Below are positions 10,570 to 18,152 of a DNA stretch of 64,000 nucleotides, piece after piece. Position numbers and translations under genes: made by a program. Numbering within the stretch: position 1 is the stretch's first letter; every line of letters starts with the position of its first letter. The notes below the pieces were generated by a model. The model worked only from the letters and a program-made list of their open reading frames with translations, was not told the DNA's origin and made no database searches. Source of the DNA: Streptomyces sp. ITFR-21. GTDB taxonomy: Bacteria; Actinomycetota; Actinomycetes; Streptomycetales; Streptomycetaceae. The stretch spans positions 3,678,001 through 3,742,000 of the forward strand of contig NZ_CP134605.1 of NCBI RefSeq assembly GCF_031844685.1, in the 5' to 3' direction.

Positions 10570-11427
10570 ATGGCTACGAACACAGCTTCAGCCGCTGCTC
10601 CCGAGGCGGGCGACCCGCTGGCCGTACTGGGCGCTCTGCCCGGCGTACCCGATGCGGTGGAATCGGTACGGCAGGCCGTGGACCAGGTCTACGGACACCG
10701 GGTGATGCGCCGCCGGTCCGACGAAGTGGCGTCCGAGGCGGCCCTGCGCGGCGCCCGCGCCTCGGCGGCGCTGGCCGGCGCCGACTGGTCGCTTGAGGAG
10801 GTCCGCCGGCGCAGCGACTTCTCCGTTGGCGGCGAAGCCCACACCGTCGGCGCGGCCCTTCGGCTGACGGCGGAGGCGGGCCGGCTCCTCGCTGTCTGGC
10901 GGCGGTCACCGGTCCAGGCGCTGGCCCGGTTGCATCTGGTGGCAGCCGGCGGCGTGGCCGAGGAGATCACGGTGGGCCGGCCGCGGCTGGCGGGGGAGAC
11001 CGTGGCCGAGCCGCTGGTCGGACTCGCTGCGGTCCCGCTGCCGGAACCGGGCGAGGTGGCGGCCCGGCTGGACGCTCTGGCCGGGCTGCTGCGGACCGGC
11101 ACGGCGGCGCCCGCGCTGGTGGCCGGTGCGGTGGTGCACGGCGAACTGCTGTGTCTGCGTCCCTTCGGCTCTTTCAACGGCCCCGTCGCCCGCGCCGCGG
11201 AACGGATCGTGCTGGTCGGCAGCGGACTCGACCCCAAGTCCGTCTGCCCGGCGGAAGTCGGATACGCGGAGTTGGGCCGGGCCGACTATCTGAAGGCCCT
11301 CGACGGGTATGCGTCGGGGACGCCCGAAGGAATGGCCGAGTGGATCGCGCACTGCGGCCGGGCGCTGGAACTCGGGGTTCGGGAGAGCGTCGCCGTCTGC
11401 GAGGCGCTCCAGAGGGGCGCGGCCTGA
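10570..11427 (+). CDS. Fic-like domain protein with degenerate motif
   Basis: The 285-residue product is mostly helical and ends in a Fic-type region. Where AMPylating Fic proteins have HPFxDGNGRxxR, this one reads RPFGSFNGPVARA: the catalytic His is Arg and the GNGR glycines are altered. That argues against canonical nucleotidyl transfer. Related actinobacterial proteins are often annotated only as oxidoreductase or hypothetical. The gene starts divergently from the ATPase gene with about 100 bp between them. It ends before a strong hairpin. Confidence 0.65.
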   Translation: MATNTASAAAPEAGDPLAVLGALPGVPDAVESVRQAVDQVYGHRVMRRRSDEVASEAALRGARASAALAGADWSLEEVRRRSDFSVGGEAHTVGAALRLTAEAGRLLAVWRRSPVQALARLHLVAAGGVAEEITVGRPRLAGETVAEPLVGLAAVPLPEPGEVAARLDALAGLLRTGTAAPALVAGAVVHGELLCLRPFGSFNGPVARAAERIVLVGSGLDPKSVCPAEVGYAELGRADYLKALDGYASGTPEGMAEWIAHCGRALELGVRESVAVCEALQRGAA

Positions 11428-11482
11428 CCGGAGGGCGGCGCGGTCACCGGACGGGCGCACCGGCTACGACCCCGGCATGGTT

Positions 11483-11508
11483 GCGGCGGCACCGGCAGGT
11501 GCCGCCGC
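11483..11508 (+). terminator. Hairpin after the Fic-like gene
   Basis: Perfect 11-bp stem GCGGCGGCACC (11483-11493) / GGTGCCGCCGC (11498-11508) with a GGCA loop, 56 bases after the stop. The remaining bases up to the convergent HAD gene (11509-11770) show no gene or repeat I can support. Confidence 0.7.
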
Positions 11509-11770
11509 TGCCACGTCCGTCGGGTTACCAGTGCGTGCGCGATTTCTGCCCAGCAGGCCGGACCTTCGCCCGTGACCTGATGCGGCTGGCCCGGTTGGCG
11601 GGTCGGCTACGCGTGGGTGCACGACTTCCGTGGCCGGTCCGTGGGGCCTACTGCTGTGAACTGCGGTCTTCCTCCCGGAAGTCCGTGGTCTCGCGGGCCG
11701 CTGTTTCCTTTGTACTGCCGCCCGGTGAGAAGCGGAACCCCTGGCTACCCTTTTTAGTTTTCACGGCACA

Positions 11771-12613
11771 TCAGGACACAGCCACCGGCCGGCGGCGCCG
11801 CGCGGCCAGCCAGACCAGTCCGGCGGTGGCGGCGGCGGCCCCGACGGCGACGGCCAGCGCCGGTCCTGCCGGCATGGACAGCGACGGGATGCGCTGGTTC
11901 AGCCGCACCGGACGGTTGAAGGTGAGGACCGGCCAGTCGCGGGCGACCGCCTCCTTGCGCAGCGCGCGGTCGGGGTTGACCGCGTACGGATGCCCGACGG
12001 TTTCCAGCATGGGAATGTCGGTCACCGAATCGCTGTAGGCGAAGGACCTCTCCAAGTCGTAGCCCTCCAACTCGGCGAGGTCGGCGATGGCTTCGGCTTT
12101 CGCGGGACCGTAGACGTAGTGTTCGATCTCACCGTTGTACGCGCCGTTCTCGACGACCATGCGGGTGGCGACCACGTGGTCGGCGCCGAGCATCTCGCCG
12201 ATGGGCTCGACGACCTCGGAACCGGAGGCGCTGACGATCACCACGTCGCGGCCGGCAGCGTGGTGCTCCTCGATCAGCGAGGCCGCCTCGTCGTAGATGA
12301 TCGGGTCGATCAGGTCATGGAGGGTCTCCGCGACGATCTCCCGTACCTGCTGCACATTCCAGCCGCGGCACAGTTCGGAGAGGTATTTGCGCATCCCCTC
12401 CATCTGGTCGTGATCCGCACCGCCGACCAGGTACACGAACTGGGCGTATGCGGTGCGCAATACCGCGCGTCTGTTGATGAGACCGCCGTGGTAGAAGGAG
12501 CGCCCGAAGGCGAGCGTGCTGGACTTGGCGATCACGGTCTTGTCGAGATCGAAGAACGCCGCGGTGCGCGGGGGCAGGTGGTTTTCCACGAGACGAGCAT
12601 AGGCACCCACCAT
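11771..12613 (-). CDS. HAD-IB family phosphatase with C-terminal membrane segment
   Basis: The protein has the HAD motifs in order: FFDLDKT (nucleophile Asp), VIVSASGSEV (motif II), a Lys in the GPAKAEA region, and AYSDSVTDIPML (motif III acidic pair). This places it with SerB/CicA-type HAD-IB hydrolases. The last 35 residues hold a hydrophobic helix followed by an Arg cluster, suggesting membrane anchoring with an inside-facing basic tail. Start choice is uncertain: ATG at 12613 or GTG at 12589 (VENHLPPRT). The frame stays open to 12676. It diverges from ssd. The substrate is unknown. Confidence 0.85.
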   Translation of the reverse strand: MVGAYARLVENHLPPRTAAFFDLDKTVIAKSSTLAFGRSFYHGGLINRRAVLRTAYAQFVYLVGGADHDQMEGMRKYLSELCRGWNVQQVREIVAETLHDLIDPIIYDEAASLIEEHHAAGRDVVIVSASGSEVVEPIGEMLGADHVVATRMVVENGAYNGEIEHYVYGPAKAEAIADLAELEGYDLERSFAYSDSVTDIPMLETVGHPYAVNPDRALRKEAVARDWPVLTFNRPVRLNQRIPSLSMPAGPALAVAVGAAAATAGLVWLAARRRRPVAVS

Positions 12614-12736
12614 TCGGCGTAAGCTCAGGCGCGTGGGTTTGCCTGTGGGGGCCTTCGGGTACACCATGGAAGTCACGGATCGTTCGCGACCGTGCTAACC
12701 CGGTCTGGCTCCTCCCCCCCCGAGTCAGATCGTGGG

Positions 12737-12771
12737 GACGACCCCCGCTCTCCCCCCCGGCGGGGGTCGTC
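12737..12771. terminator. Strong hairpin between the HAD gene and ssd
   Basis: Perfect 12-bp inverted repeat GACGACCCCCGC (12737-12748) / GCGGGGGTCGTC (12760-12771) with a C-rich 11-nt loop. It lies upstream of both divergent genes, so it is not a terminator for either. It may end an antisense or small RNA, or act as a leader structure. The surrounding 12677-13053 region includes less G/C-rich sequence near 12850-13010 likely to hold the ssd promoter. Confidence 0.5.
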
Positions 12772-13053
12772 GCATGTCCGGACACGTTTCGCCGCTCTCG
12801 GCCGAGTTCCGTCTCGCCGCCGTGCATGTCGATCTCCTTCGTACGCGTGTGCGTTTCCACTGTGTATGACGCGTGACGGACCGTAGTCGTTACCGGCTCG
12901 AGCGCAACTCACCCGTCCGAGTGGCGAAGTTATCCACAAAGGCCGAGTTGTCCACAGATTCCAACCGAGACCGTCCCAATTCCTCTCCTTGTCCCAAGCT
13001 GATCGCAGGCGCCACACACCGTGCGCGCATCACAAGCGACGGGGGACAGGAAA

Positions 13054-14163
13054 ATGTCAGGAACCAGCAAGTTTGACCGGCTGCCGACTCCGGCGGAACG
13101 GCCGGGCGGACCGTTGATTGTCAGTGAGGACGAAAGTCTGCTGGACGATCTGCTGCGGCTGTGCGCGGCCGCGGGCACGGAACCGGAAGTGGTCTTCGCG
13201 GGGCCGCCACGCGCGTCCAGTTGGGACAACGCACCTCTTGTCCTGGTCGGAGCGGAAGCTTCCGGAAGAGTCCGGGGAGCCCCGCGGCGCAAGGGCGTAC
13301 TGCTCGTCGGACGTGATCTGGACGACCCCGAGGCATGGCGCCGGGGTGTCGGCATCGGCGCCGATCATGTCCTTTTTCTGCCCGACGCGGAGAGTTGGCT
13401 GGTCGACCGGATCGCCGACATCGCGGAGGGAGTCGGCGAACCCGCACTGACCATCGGCGTGGTCGGCGGCCGAGGCGGCGCCGGCGCCAGCACGCTGGCC
13501 TGCGCACTCGCCGTCACCGCCGCTCGCACCGGCCGGCGGACCATGCTCATCGACGGCGACCCGCTCGGCGGCGGCCTCGACATCCTGCTCGGCGCCGAAC
13601 GCACCGGCGGATTGCGCTGGCCCGACCTCGCGGACTCGCGCGGGCGCGTGAACAGCGGAGCCCTGGAGGAGTCGCTGCCCCGGCTGGACTCACTCAGCGT
13701 ACTCAGCTGGGACCGCGGCGACTCCGTACTGATCCCGCCGCAGGCCATGCGGTCGGTCCTCGGCGCCGCCCGGCGCCGGGGCGGAGTGGTCGTCGTCGAC
13801 CTGCCCCGCCGGGTGGACGAGGCCGTCGCCGAGACCCTCGCGCAGATCGATGTCGGACTGCTCCTTGTCCCTGCGGAACTGCGCGCGGTGGCCGCCGCCG
13901 CCCGGGTGGCGTCCGCGATCGGCATGGTCCTGAAGGACCTGCGGGTCGTGGCGCGCGGGCCTTTCGACTCCGGCCTTCGCGACCGGGAGATCGCCCGCCT
14001 CATCGGGCTGCCGCTCGCCGGTGACCTCCCGCCGGAACCCGCGCTCGCCGACGCACTGCCCGGAGCCGGACCACCGGGTGCCTCCGGCCGTGGCCCCCTC
14101 GCCCGATTCTGCGGCGCCTTCCTCACACAGGCGCTGCCGAGCAGCGGGAGCGTGCCGGTATGA
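13054..14163 (+). CDS. ssd: Septum-site-determining/TadZ-like protein (Ssd, CpaE family)
   Basis: The 369-residue protein has an atypical receiver-like N-terminal half (about residues 15-135) followed by a MinD-type ATPase domain with a degenerate Walker A (VVGGRGGAGASTLACALA). The P-loop Lys-Thr pair is missing, as in the Ssd/CpaE group. Switch residues appear in DGDPLGGG, and VVVDLPR replaces a catalytic Asp strand. In Tad loci this family localises the pilus assembly ATPase; in mycobacteria Ssd affects septation. ATG at 13054 has GGGGGACAGG upstream. It overlaps tadA by ATGA, showing translational coupling. Confidence 0.88.
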   Translation: MSGTSKFDRLPTPAERPGGPLIVSEDESLLDDLLRLCAAAGTEPEVVFAGPPRASSWDNAPLVLVGAEASGRVRGAPRRKGVLLVGRDLDDPEAWRRGVGIGADHVLFLPDAESWLVDRIADIAEGVGEPALTIGVVGGRGGAGASTLACALAVTAARTGRRTMLIDGDPLGGGLDILLGAERTGGLRWPDLADSRGRVNSGALEESLPRLDSLSVLSWDRGDSVLIPPQAMRSVLGAARRRGGVVVVDLPRRVDEAVAETLAQIDVGLLLVPAELRAVAAAARVASAIGMVLKDLRVVARGPFDSGLRDREIARLIGLPLAGDLPPEPALADALPGAGPPGASGRGPLARFCGAFLTQALPSSGSVPV

Positions 14164-14740
14164 CCGCCGAACTCCTCGACGCCGTGCGGCTCCACCTTGC
14201 CCGAAACGGCGGCGAACCGACGCCCGCGCGGGTGGCCGCGGCGCTGCGCGCTCGGGGACGGCTGCTCGGCGACGCCGAAGTACTCGATGTCGTGGCCGCC
14301 CTGCGCTCCGAACTCGTCGGCGCCGGACCGTTGGAACCCCTGCTGGCCGACCCCGAGGTCACCGACATCCTGGTCAACGCACCCGACCAGGTGTGGATCG
14401 ACCGCGGCCGCGGCCTGGAACGCAGCGACATCGGGTTCGCCGATGCCGCAGCCGTGCGCCGCCTCGCCCAACGGCTGGCCACCACGGCCGGTCGGCGGTT
14501 GGACGACGCCAGACCCTGGGTCGACGCCCGGCTGCCGGACGGCACCAGGCTGCACGCCGTTCTCCCGCCGGTCGCCGTCGGCTCGCCGTGCCTGTCCCTG
14601 CGAGTGGTACGGTCCCGGGCCTTCACCCTGAGTGAACTGGTCACCGCCGGCACGCTGGACAAGCAGACCGCGGCGCTGCTGCGGGCCGTGCTCGACGCCC
14701 GGCTGTCCTTCCTGATCAGCGGTGGCACGGGCTCCGGCAA
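14160..14740 (+). pseudogene. tadA: tadA/cpaF pilus ATPase, 5' half (split by prophage)
   Basis: The first 193 codons encode the N-terminal domain of a TadA/CpaF secretion ATPase, including the LLADPEVTDILVN and DGTRLHAVLPP stretches, up to LISGGTGSG of the Walker A motif. The P-loop Lys codon is interrupted: after GGC-AA the sequence switches to phage DNA and the frame stops at 14768. The matching 3' half resumes at 56880. Joining 14160-14740 to 56880-57453 gives 1155 bases, exactly 385 codons with no frameshift. The gene is therefore inactivated by integration and restorable by excision. Confidence 0.95.
14736..14740. other. attL crossover point
   Basis: The tadA reading stops matching a Walker A motif directly after GGCAA (14736-14740); the next bases CCCCATG are phage. 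The corresponding attR shows GGGAA at 56875-56879. The shared dinucleotides are GG and AA, and serine integrases need only a 2-bp common core, so the exchange is at AA (14739-14740) or GG (14736-14737). Confidence 0.85.
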
Positions 14741-14898
14741 CCCCATGTTCACTTTGGAACACACCTAGATTTTCTATGCACGCGGTATGGGGGAGGGGTG
14801 GTGTTTCCGCAGGTCAGGTGCCCGGCCTCGCGTAGTCGGAGTGCTCCGTATGGGGCATGAATGGTTATGCGGAAAGGCGCCGATCATGGACAACGACG

Positions 14899-15561
14899 AA
14901 GGGGTCCTCATCAGTGAGGACCCCTTCCCGCTGTAAGGATCTGGCGGACCTTACGGACCTCCAGGTCATGAGCAGTTGCGTCCGTCGTCCTGACGGAGGC
15001 AGGGGTCCGGGCCAGTCCGGACTCCTGCGCGCCCGCGCGGGCCCCGAGCGAAGAGAAAGGGTACGCACTGGTGCGTACCCTTTGCTGCGGACAGGCTGTC
15101 CGCAGCAACCGTGGGTCTCTGCCCCACGGTTGCCGGGTAGTCGTGGGGCAGGAGCCACGACTGGGCATCGCCGCAGGTCGGGGAAGCTGCTGGTCGGAGC
15201 GGGTGTGAGATCCGGCGTTGTTTTATTACAGCGATCGTCACACCCGGGCGGTGTCCGCCTCGTCCCGTTTTCCCGGCTCCGGGAAAACGGCAGGTCACAG
15301 GGATGGACCAGTGAGACACTGGCTCGTCTCCCGGAGGATCGTTCTTGTCGGCATCGACATAAATGCAGGTCAGGACCATTTTGCCCAGATGGACAACTTG
15401 GTCTCGGACCTGGTCGGCACAATCTGCTGACCAGCCTCGCACGCACGGGCCGCCCCCTCGCCGACCTGCCGAGATTCGCGACACCCTTTGGGGGTGCCGC
15501 GAAATCCCCGTGTCGATATGAGCACGACTGCCGGGCCTGCATGGCGCAGAGCACCATGCAG
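14899..15561. repeat. Hairpin island next to attL
   Basis: No supported gene lies between 14769 and 15744. The stretch contains a run of perfect inverted repeats. Stems are 14899-14910/14915-14926 (12 bp), 15056-15068/15071-15083 (13 bp), 15084-15093/15097-15106 (10 bp), 15107-15115/15123-15131 (9 bp), 15139-15146/15155-15162 (8 bp), 15200-15208/15238-15246 (9 bp, AT-richer loop), 15265-15276/15279-15290 (12 bp), 15411-15419/15425-15433 (9 bp with one G-T) and 15537-15544/15554-15561 (8 bp). Arms differ in sequence from one hairpin to the next. Function unknown; a structured RNA, a stack of terminators, or a cis-acting DNA site near the attachment end are all possible. Confidence 0.85.
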
Positions 15562-15712
15562 CATCCCGCCCGCGCCCGCGTGGGGTGGACTTACTTCCTT
15601 CAAGGAAGTAAGTGGGATCGGGTCCCGAGCCCGCGCCCGCGTGGGGTGGACGGTCCGCCAGGGGTCAGCACAATCTGCTGACCCCCCGAGCCCGCGCCCG
15701 CGTGGGGTGGAC
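15562..15712 (+). CRISPR. Three type I-E-like repeats at 61-bp spacing (mini-array or CRISPR mimic)
   Basis: A 22-base core starting CCCGCGCCCGCG and ending GGGGTGGAC occurs at 15569-15590, 15630-15651 and 15691-15712. The core is identical in all three copies and the period is exactly 61 bp. Copies 2 and 3 also share CCCGAG before the core, making a 28-base repeat. A 28/29-base repeat with 32/33-base spacer is the type I-E geometry. The core folds as a 6-bp stem (one G-T pair) with a four-base loop, followed by GGTGGAC, resembling actinobacterial I-E repeats. No cas genes are present. Unusually, both spacers are palindromic: stems 15589-15600/15602-15613 and 15661-15670/15676-15685. Confidence 0.6.
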
Positions 15713-15744
15713 CCTTCGCGGCGTGCGGCTTTGCGGGGGTCACG

Positions 15745-15924
15745 TTGACCCTCACAACGGCGAAGGCCCGCACCGTCGTCCGTGGCGGCAGTGCGGGCCG
15801 ATGGGCGCCGGGGTGCGGCGACTACCCGCGCGTGGCCCTGTATGCCCTCCTGGACCACGTAGACGGGTGCACGGACTGCCGCGCCCGCCTGGAAGGCTGT
15901 CCCGACGGCGCCACGCCGCACTGA
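15745..15924 (+). CDS. Small Cys-containing hypothetical protein (59 aa)
   Basis: The frame has very high G/C at third positions and ends in a Cys-rich tail: a C-x2-C pair in DGCTDCRARLEGCPDG with a further Cys, plausibly a small zinc site. The only upstream initiator in frame is TTG at 15745, with a GGGGG run about 6 bases before it. A shorter version could start at GTG within PRVALYALLDH. A perfect 9-bp hairpin (15765-15773/15791-15799) lies inside the 5' part, which weakens the case for the longer form. It converges on the next gene. Confidence 0.4.
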   Translation: MTLTTAKARTVVRGGSAGRWAPGCGDYPRVALYALLDHVDGCTDCRARLEGCPDGATPH

Positions 15925-15925
15925 C

Positions 15926-16510
15926 TCAGGTGCCGTAGGCGCCGCCGATGGCGCGGCTCCGGTCGGCCAGCGGGTCGTGCAGCTCGAAGCTGTGACCTCC
16001 CCGGTGCCCGGCGTACTCCATGCAGGGCTCGCCGCCGCCGACCGCGGGGCAGGGCGGCAGCACCCGCACTTGGGCCGGCACGGTGCCGTCGCACCAGCTG
16101 GCCCAGACCGCGCCGGTGTCGGGGCCGTCCAGGTCCAGGACGAACGCCTGGTGGTCGTCATCGCCGTGTGCCTGGAGCGTGCAGCGCAGGTCCCGCTCGA
16201 CGTCGGCGGCCGAGGCGCGGCCGGGGTGCGGCTCCAGGGCAACGGCGGCGGGGACGAGTGCGGCGGGCAGGAAGCTGCGGCGGCCGCACACCTGCGGCTG
16301 GTCGGTGTCGGGCATGGGTGGTCTCTCTTCGGTCGCGGAGGGCGTGCGGTGGCAGGTGCAGCTGCACGCCGTCTCGGGCAGGACTGGCGCGCTGATGCCG
16401 GGCAGCCACATGGGGCCGTTGCCGCGGCACCTGGCGTGCTGCGCGGGAAAGTTCACGAGGTGGGCGCCGGCGCAGTACGGGCCGATGGCCGCTGTTGGGC
16501 TGTACGTCAC
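15926..16510 (-). CDS. Hypothetical Cys/His-rich accessory protein
   Basis: The 194-residue product has two Cys/His-rich areas: an N-terminal one (CRGNGP ... CSCTCHRT) and a C-terminal one with PPCPAVGGGEPCMEYAGHRGGHSF, which looks metal-binding. The middle reads like a DUF6907-type beta-rich domain common on actinobacterial mobile elements (FVLDLDGPDTG). This assignment is tentative. The GTG start overlaps the preceding stop as GTGA, so it is translationally coupled to the upstream gene, forming a two-gene operon divergent from the GntR regulator. Confidence 0.65.
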   Translation of the reverse strand: MTYSPTAAIGPYCAGAHLVNFPAQHARCRGNGPMWLPGISAPVLPETACSCTCHRTPSATEERPPMPDTDQPQVCGRRSFLPAALVPAAVALEPHPGRASAADVERDLRCTLQAHGDDDHQAFVLDLDGPDTGAVWASWCDGTVPAQVRVLPPCPAVGGGEPCMEYAGHRGGHSFELHDPLADRSRAIGGAYGT

Positions 16511-16848
16511 GGCTGCTCGCTGCCGAGCTCGGCCCATAAGCCCCGGCCGTCAACGGCCGTTCCCTGGGCGGTGGACAGCTCGGTGATGATGACCCGGCCG
16601 GGCCCGTAGAGGGCCTGGAGCGAGAGCATCCGGTCACCCGATGCGGTGATCCGTAAGCGGATGCCCGCGGTGGACACGGTCATCTGCACCTTGGAGGGGT
16701 GCACCGCCAGTACGGCGATGAACAGTTCGGCGGTGATCTGCGGCGCGTCGGTGTGGCCGGTGTGGGTGCTCACCCATGCCCGTGCTTCGGCGGCCTGCGC
16801 CGCTTCAGGGGGGAAGGCGCGCTGCCAGCTCTGACCCGTTTCAGGCAT
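16507..16848 (-). CDS. Hypothetical protein under the GntR operator
   Basis: The 113-residue soluble protein has predicted helices followed by beta strands (TAELFIAVLAVHPSKVQMTVSTAG). I recognise no domain. ATG at 16848 follows GGGGACA. Its promoter region contains the long inverted repeat at 16874-16908, shared with the divergent GntR gene, so it is probably repressed by that regulator. Position next to attL suggests a lysogen-expressed accessory operon. Confidence 0.65.
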   Translation of the reverse strand: MPETGQSWQRAFPPEAAQAAEARAWVSTHTGHTDAPQITAELFIAVLAVHPSKVQMTVSTAGIRLRITASGDRMLSLQALYGPGRVIITELSTAQGTAVDGRGLWAELGSEQP

Positions 16849-16873
16849 GGGTGTGTCCCCAATTCCCGTAGCG

Positions 16874-16908
16874 TTCTGAGTACGGAAAACTTCTTTCTGT
16901 ACTCAGAA
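16874..16908. promoter_or_regulatory. Inverted-repeat operator between divergent GntR and accessory operon
   Basis: A 35-bp dyad with perfect outer arms TTCTGAGTAC (16874-16883) and GTACTCAGAA (16899-16908). It extends inward as GGAAA/TTTCT with one mismatch. A further half-site GTACAGAAA lies at 16954-16962, closer to the GntR start. Dyads of this type are typical GntR/KorSA-family operators, and the site is placed to control both directions. Confidence 0.8.
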
Positions 16909-16992
16909 TCACGTGAGACTTGGCGCCGGTCAAGACGAACCAGCAATATGTGTGTACAGAAACGGGACGATCACTCACGAGGGTGGGCGCAC

Positions 16993-17748
16993 GTGGCAGA
17001 GCGGCCGGAGTACCTCCGCATCGCGGCGGACATCCGCACCCACATCACCGACGCCACCTACCGGCCCGGCGACAAATTGCCCACCCTGCCGGTGCTGTGC
17101 GACACCTACGGCGTCAGCGAGACCACCATCCGCAACGCCCTGGCGGTACTGCGCGCCGAGGGCCTGATCGAGACCCGCACCCGCGCCGGGACCATCGTCC
17201 GCGACCGGCCGCCCGTCCACCGCCTCACCGCCGACCGCTACCGCACCCAGCCCGGCCCGCCGCAGACCGCCTTCACCCGCGACCAGGGCATCGGCTGGTC
17301 CGAGTACCGCCTCGACAAGCGCTTCGAGAGAGTCCGCGCCGGCGCCGACCTGGCGGCGCTCTTCGAATGCGAGGTCGGCGAGGCGCTGCTCGCACGGCAC
17401 TTCGTCTTCTACGACAGCGACGAGCCCACCCAGATGTCCACCAGCTACGTCCGCTGGTCCGACGTGGCCGGCACCCCGGTGGCCGATCCGATCAACGAGC
17501 CCTGGCCCGGCGGGACCCGCGCGCAGCTCGCCCACATCGGTATCCGCGTCACCCGCATCACTGAGACGTTCACCACCGGCATGCCCACCGAGAAAGAGGC
17601 CACCGTCCTGCGGATCGGCGGCGCCGTCCCCGTGCTCCGCTTCACCCGCCGGCATCTGGCCGCAGACGGCCGCGTGGTCGAGGTCGCCCACCCCATCGTC
17701 AGGAGAGGCGACGCGACCGTGGTCGAGTTCGCCATCGACCTGGACTGA
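16993..17748 (+). CDS. GntR/HutC-family repressor (KorSA-like)
   Basis: The 251-residue product has an N-terminal winged helix (PEYLRIAADIRTHI ... YGVSETTIRNALAVLRAEGLIETR) and a C-terminal UTRA ligand-binding domain (about residues 90-245) with ALLARHFVFYDSDEPTQMSTSY and PVLRFTRRH. It resembles KorSA, the regulator of actinobacterial integrative conjugative elements such as pSAM2. GTG at 16993 is chosen because GAGGG precedes it and family members start at this point. The frame is open further upstream (ATG 16948). It probably autoregulates through the adjacent dyad. It sits outside the phage's main repressor region. Confidence 0.85.
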   Translation: MAERPEYLRIAADIRTHITDATYRPGDKLPTLPVLCDTYGVSETTIRNALAVLRAEGLIETRTRAGTIVRDRPPVHRLTADRYRTQPGPPQTAFTRDQGIGWSEYRLDKRFERVRAGADLAALFECEVGEALLARHFVFYDSDEPTQMSTSYVRWSDVAGTPVADPINEPWPGGTRAQLAHIGIRVTRITETFTTGMPTEKEATVLRIGGAVPVLRFTRRHLAADGRVVEVAHPIVRRGDATVVEFAIDLD

Positions 17749-17755
17749 GTAAAAG

Positions 17756-17887
17756 GCCCCCGCCTCGGTGAGACGGGGGCCGGCCACCGCACAGCCACGT
17801 GGATGGGATACCGCCACCGTACCCGCAGGGTCCGACAGCGGGCATGACGAAAGGCCCCCGCCCGGACCCTGAGGTCCAGACGGGGGC
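17756..17887. terminator. Two hairpins between convergent GntR and lysis genes
   Basis: Hairpin 1: GGCCCCCG (17756-17763) / CGGGGGCC (17775-17782), directly after the GntR stop. Hairpin 2: GCCCCCG (17854-17860) / CGGGGGC (17881-17887) with a nested GGACC/GGTCC stem, just beyond the stop of the leftward lysis operon. Each is preceded by AAAGG. They end the two converging transcripts. Confidence 0.75.
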
Positions 17888-17894
17888 TCAGTCG

Positions 17895-18152
17895 TTATTG
17901 CCAGGGCAGCAGTTCGAGGTCGTCGGGCGGCTCTGGCGGCGGACCAGCTGGGCCGGGGTCGATCTTCGCGGCCCACCGACGCAGGTCCACATACGCCCGG
18001 GTGAGGAGCTGCCGCTGTTCCCGCTCGTGCGTCAGCTCGCGGTCGAGCCGACGGGTGATCGTCGTGAACGATGACCGCCGGGACTGCCGCCACGCGGCGG
18101 CACCGCCGAGGACCGTAGCCACCGCGGTACCGACCGCGCCCAGGTCAATCAC
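17895..18152 (-). CDS. Small membrane-anchored lysis-cassette protein (Rz-like layout)
   Basis: The 85-residue product starts with one hydrophobic segment (VGTAVATVLGGAAAW), continues with a charged helix rich in Arg/Glu (about residues 25-60), and ends Pro-rich. An N-terminal anchor plus coiled-coil-like helix at the end of a holin/endolysin cassette resembles spanin-like or accessory lysis proteins, but actinophages lack an outer membrane and no homology is recognised. GTG at 18152 overlaps the upstream stop. Confidence 0.55.
   Translation of the reverse strand: MIDLGAVGTAVATVLGGAAAWRQSRRSSFTTITRRLDRELTHEREQRQLLTRAYVDLRRWAAKIDPGPAGPPPEPPDDLELLPWQ

Noticed and set aside
14899-15290. Reading the hairpin cluster as a Streptomyces telomere
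   Set aside because: Internal location in a prophage with a serine integrase and no terminal-protein gene; arms lack the known telomere palindrome sequences. Kept only as a structural analogy.
14857-15681. 274-codon plus-strand frame through the hairpin island
   Set aside because: Composition is irregular, no start signal is seen, and the region is dominated by palindromes and CRISPR-like repeats.
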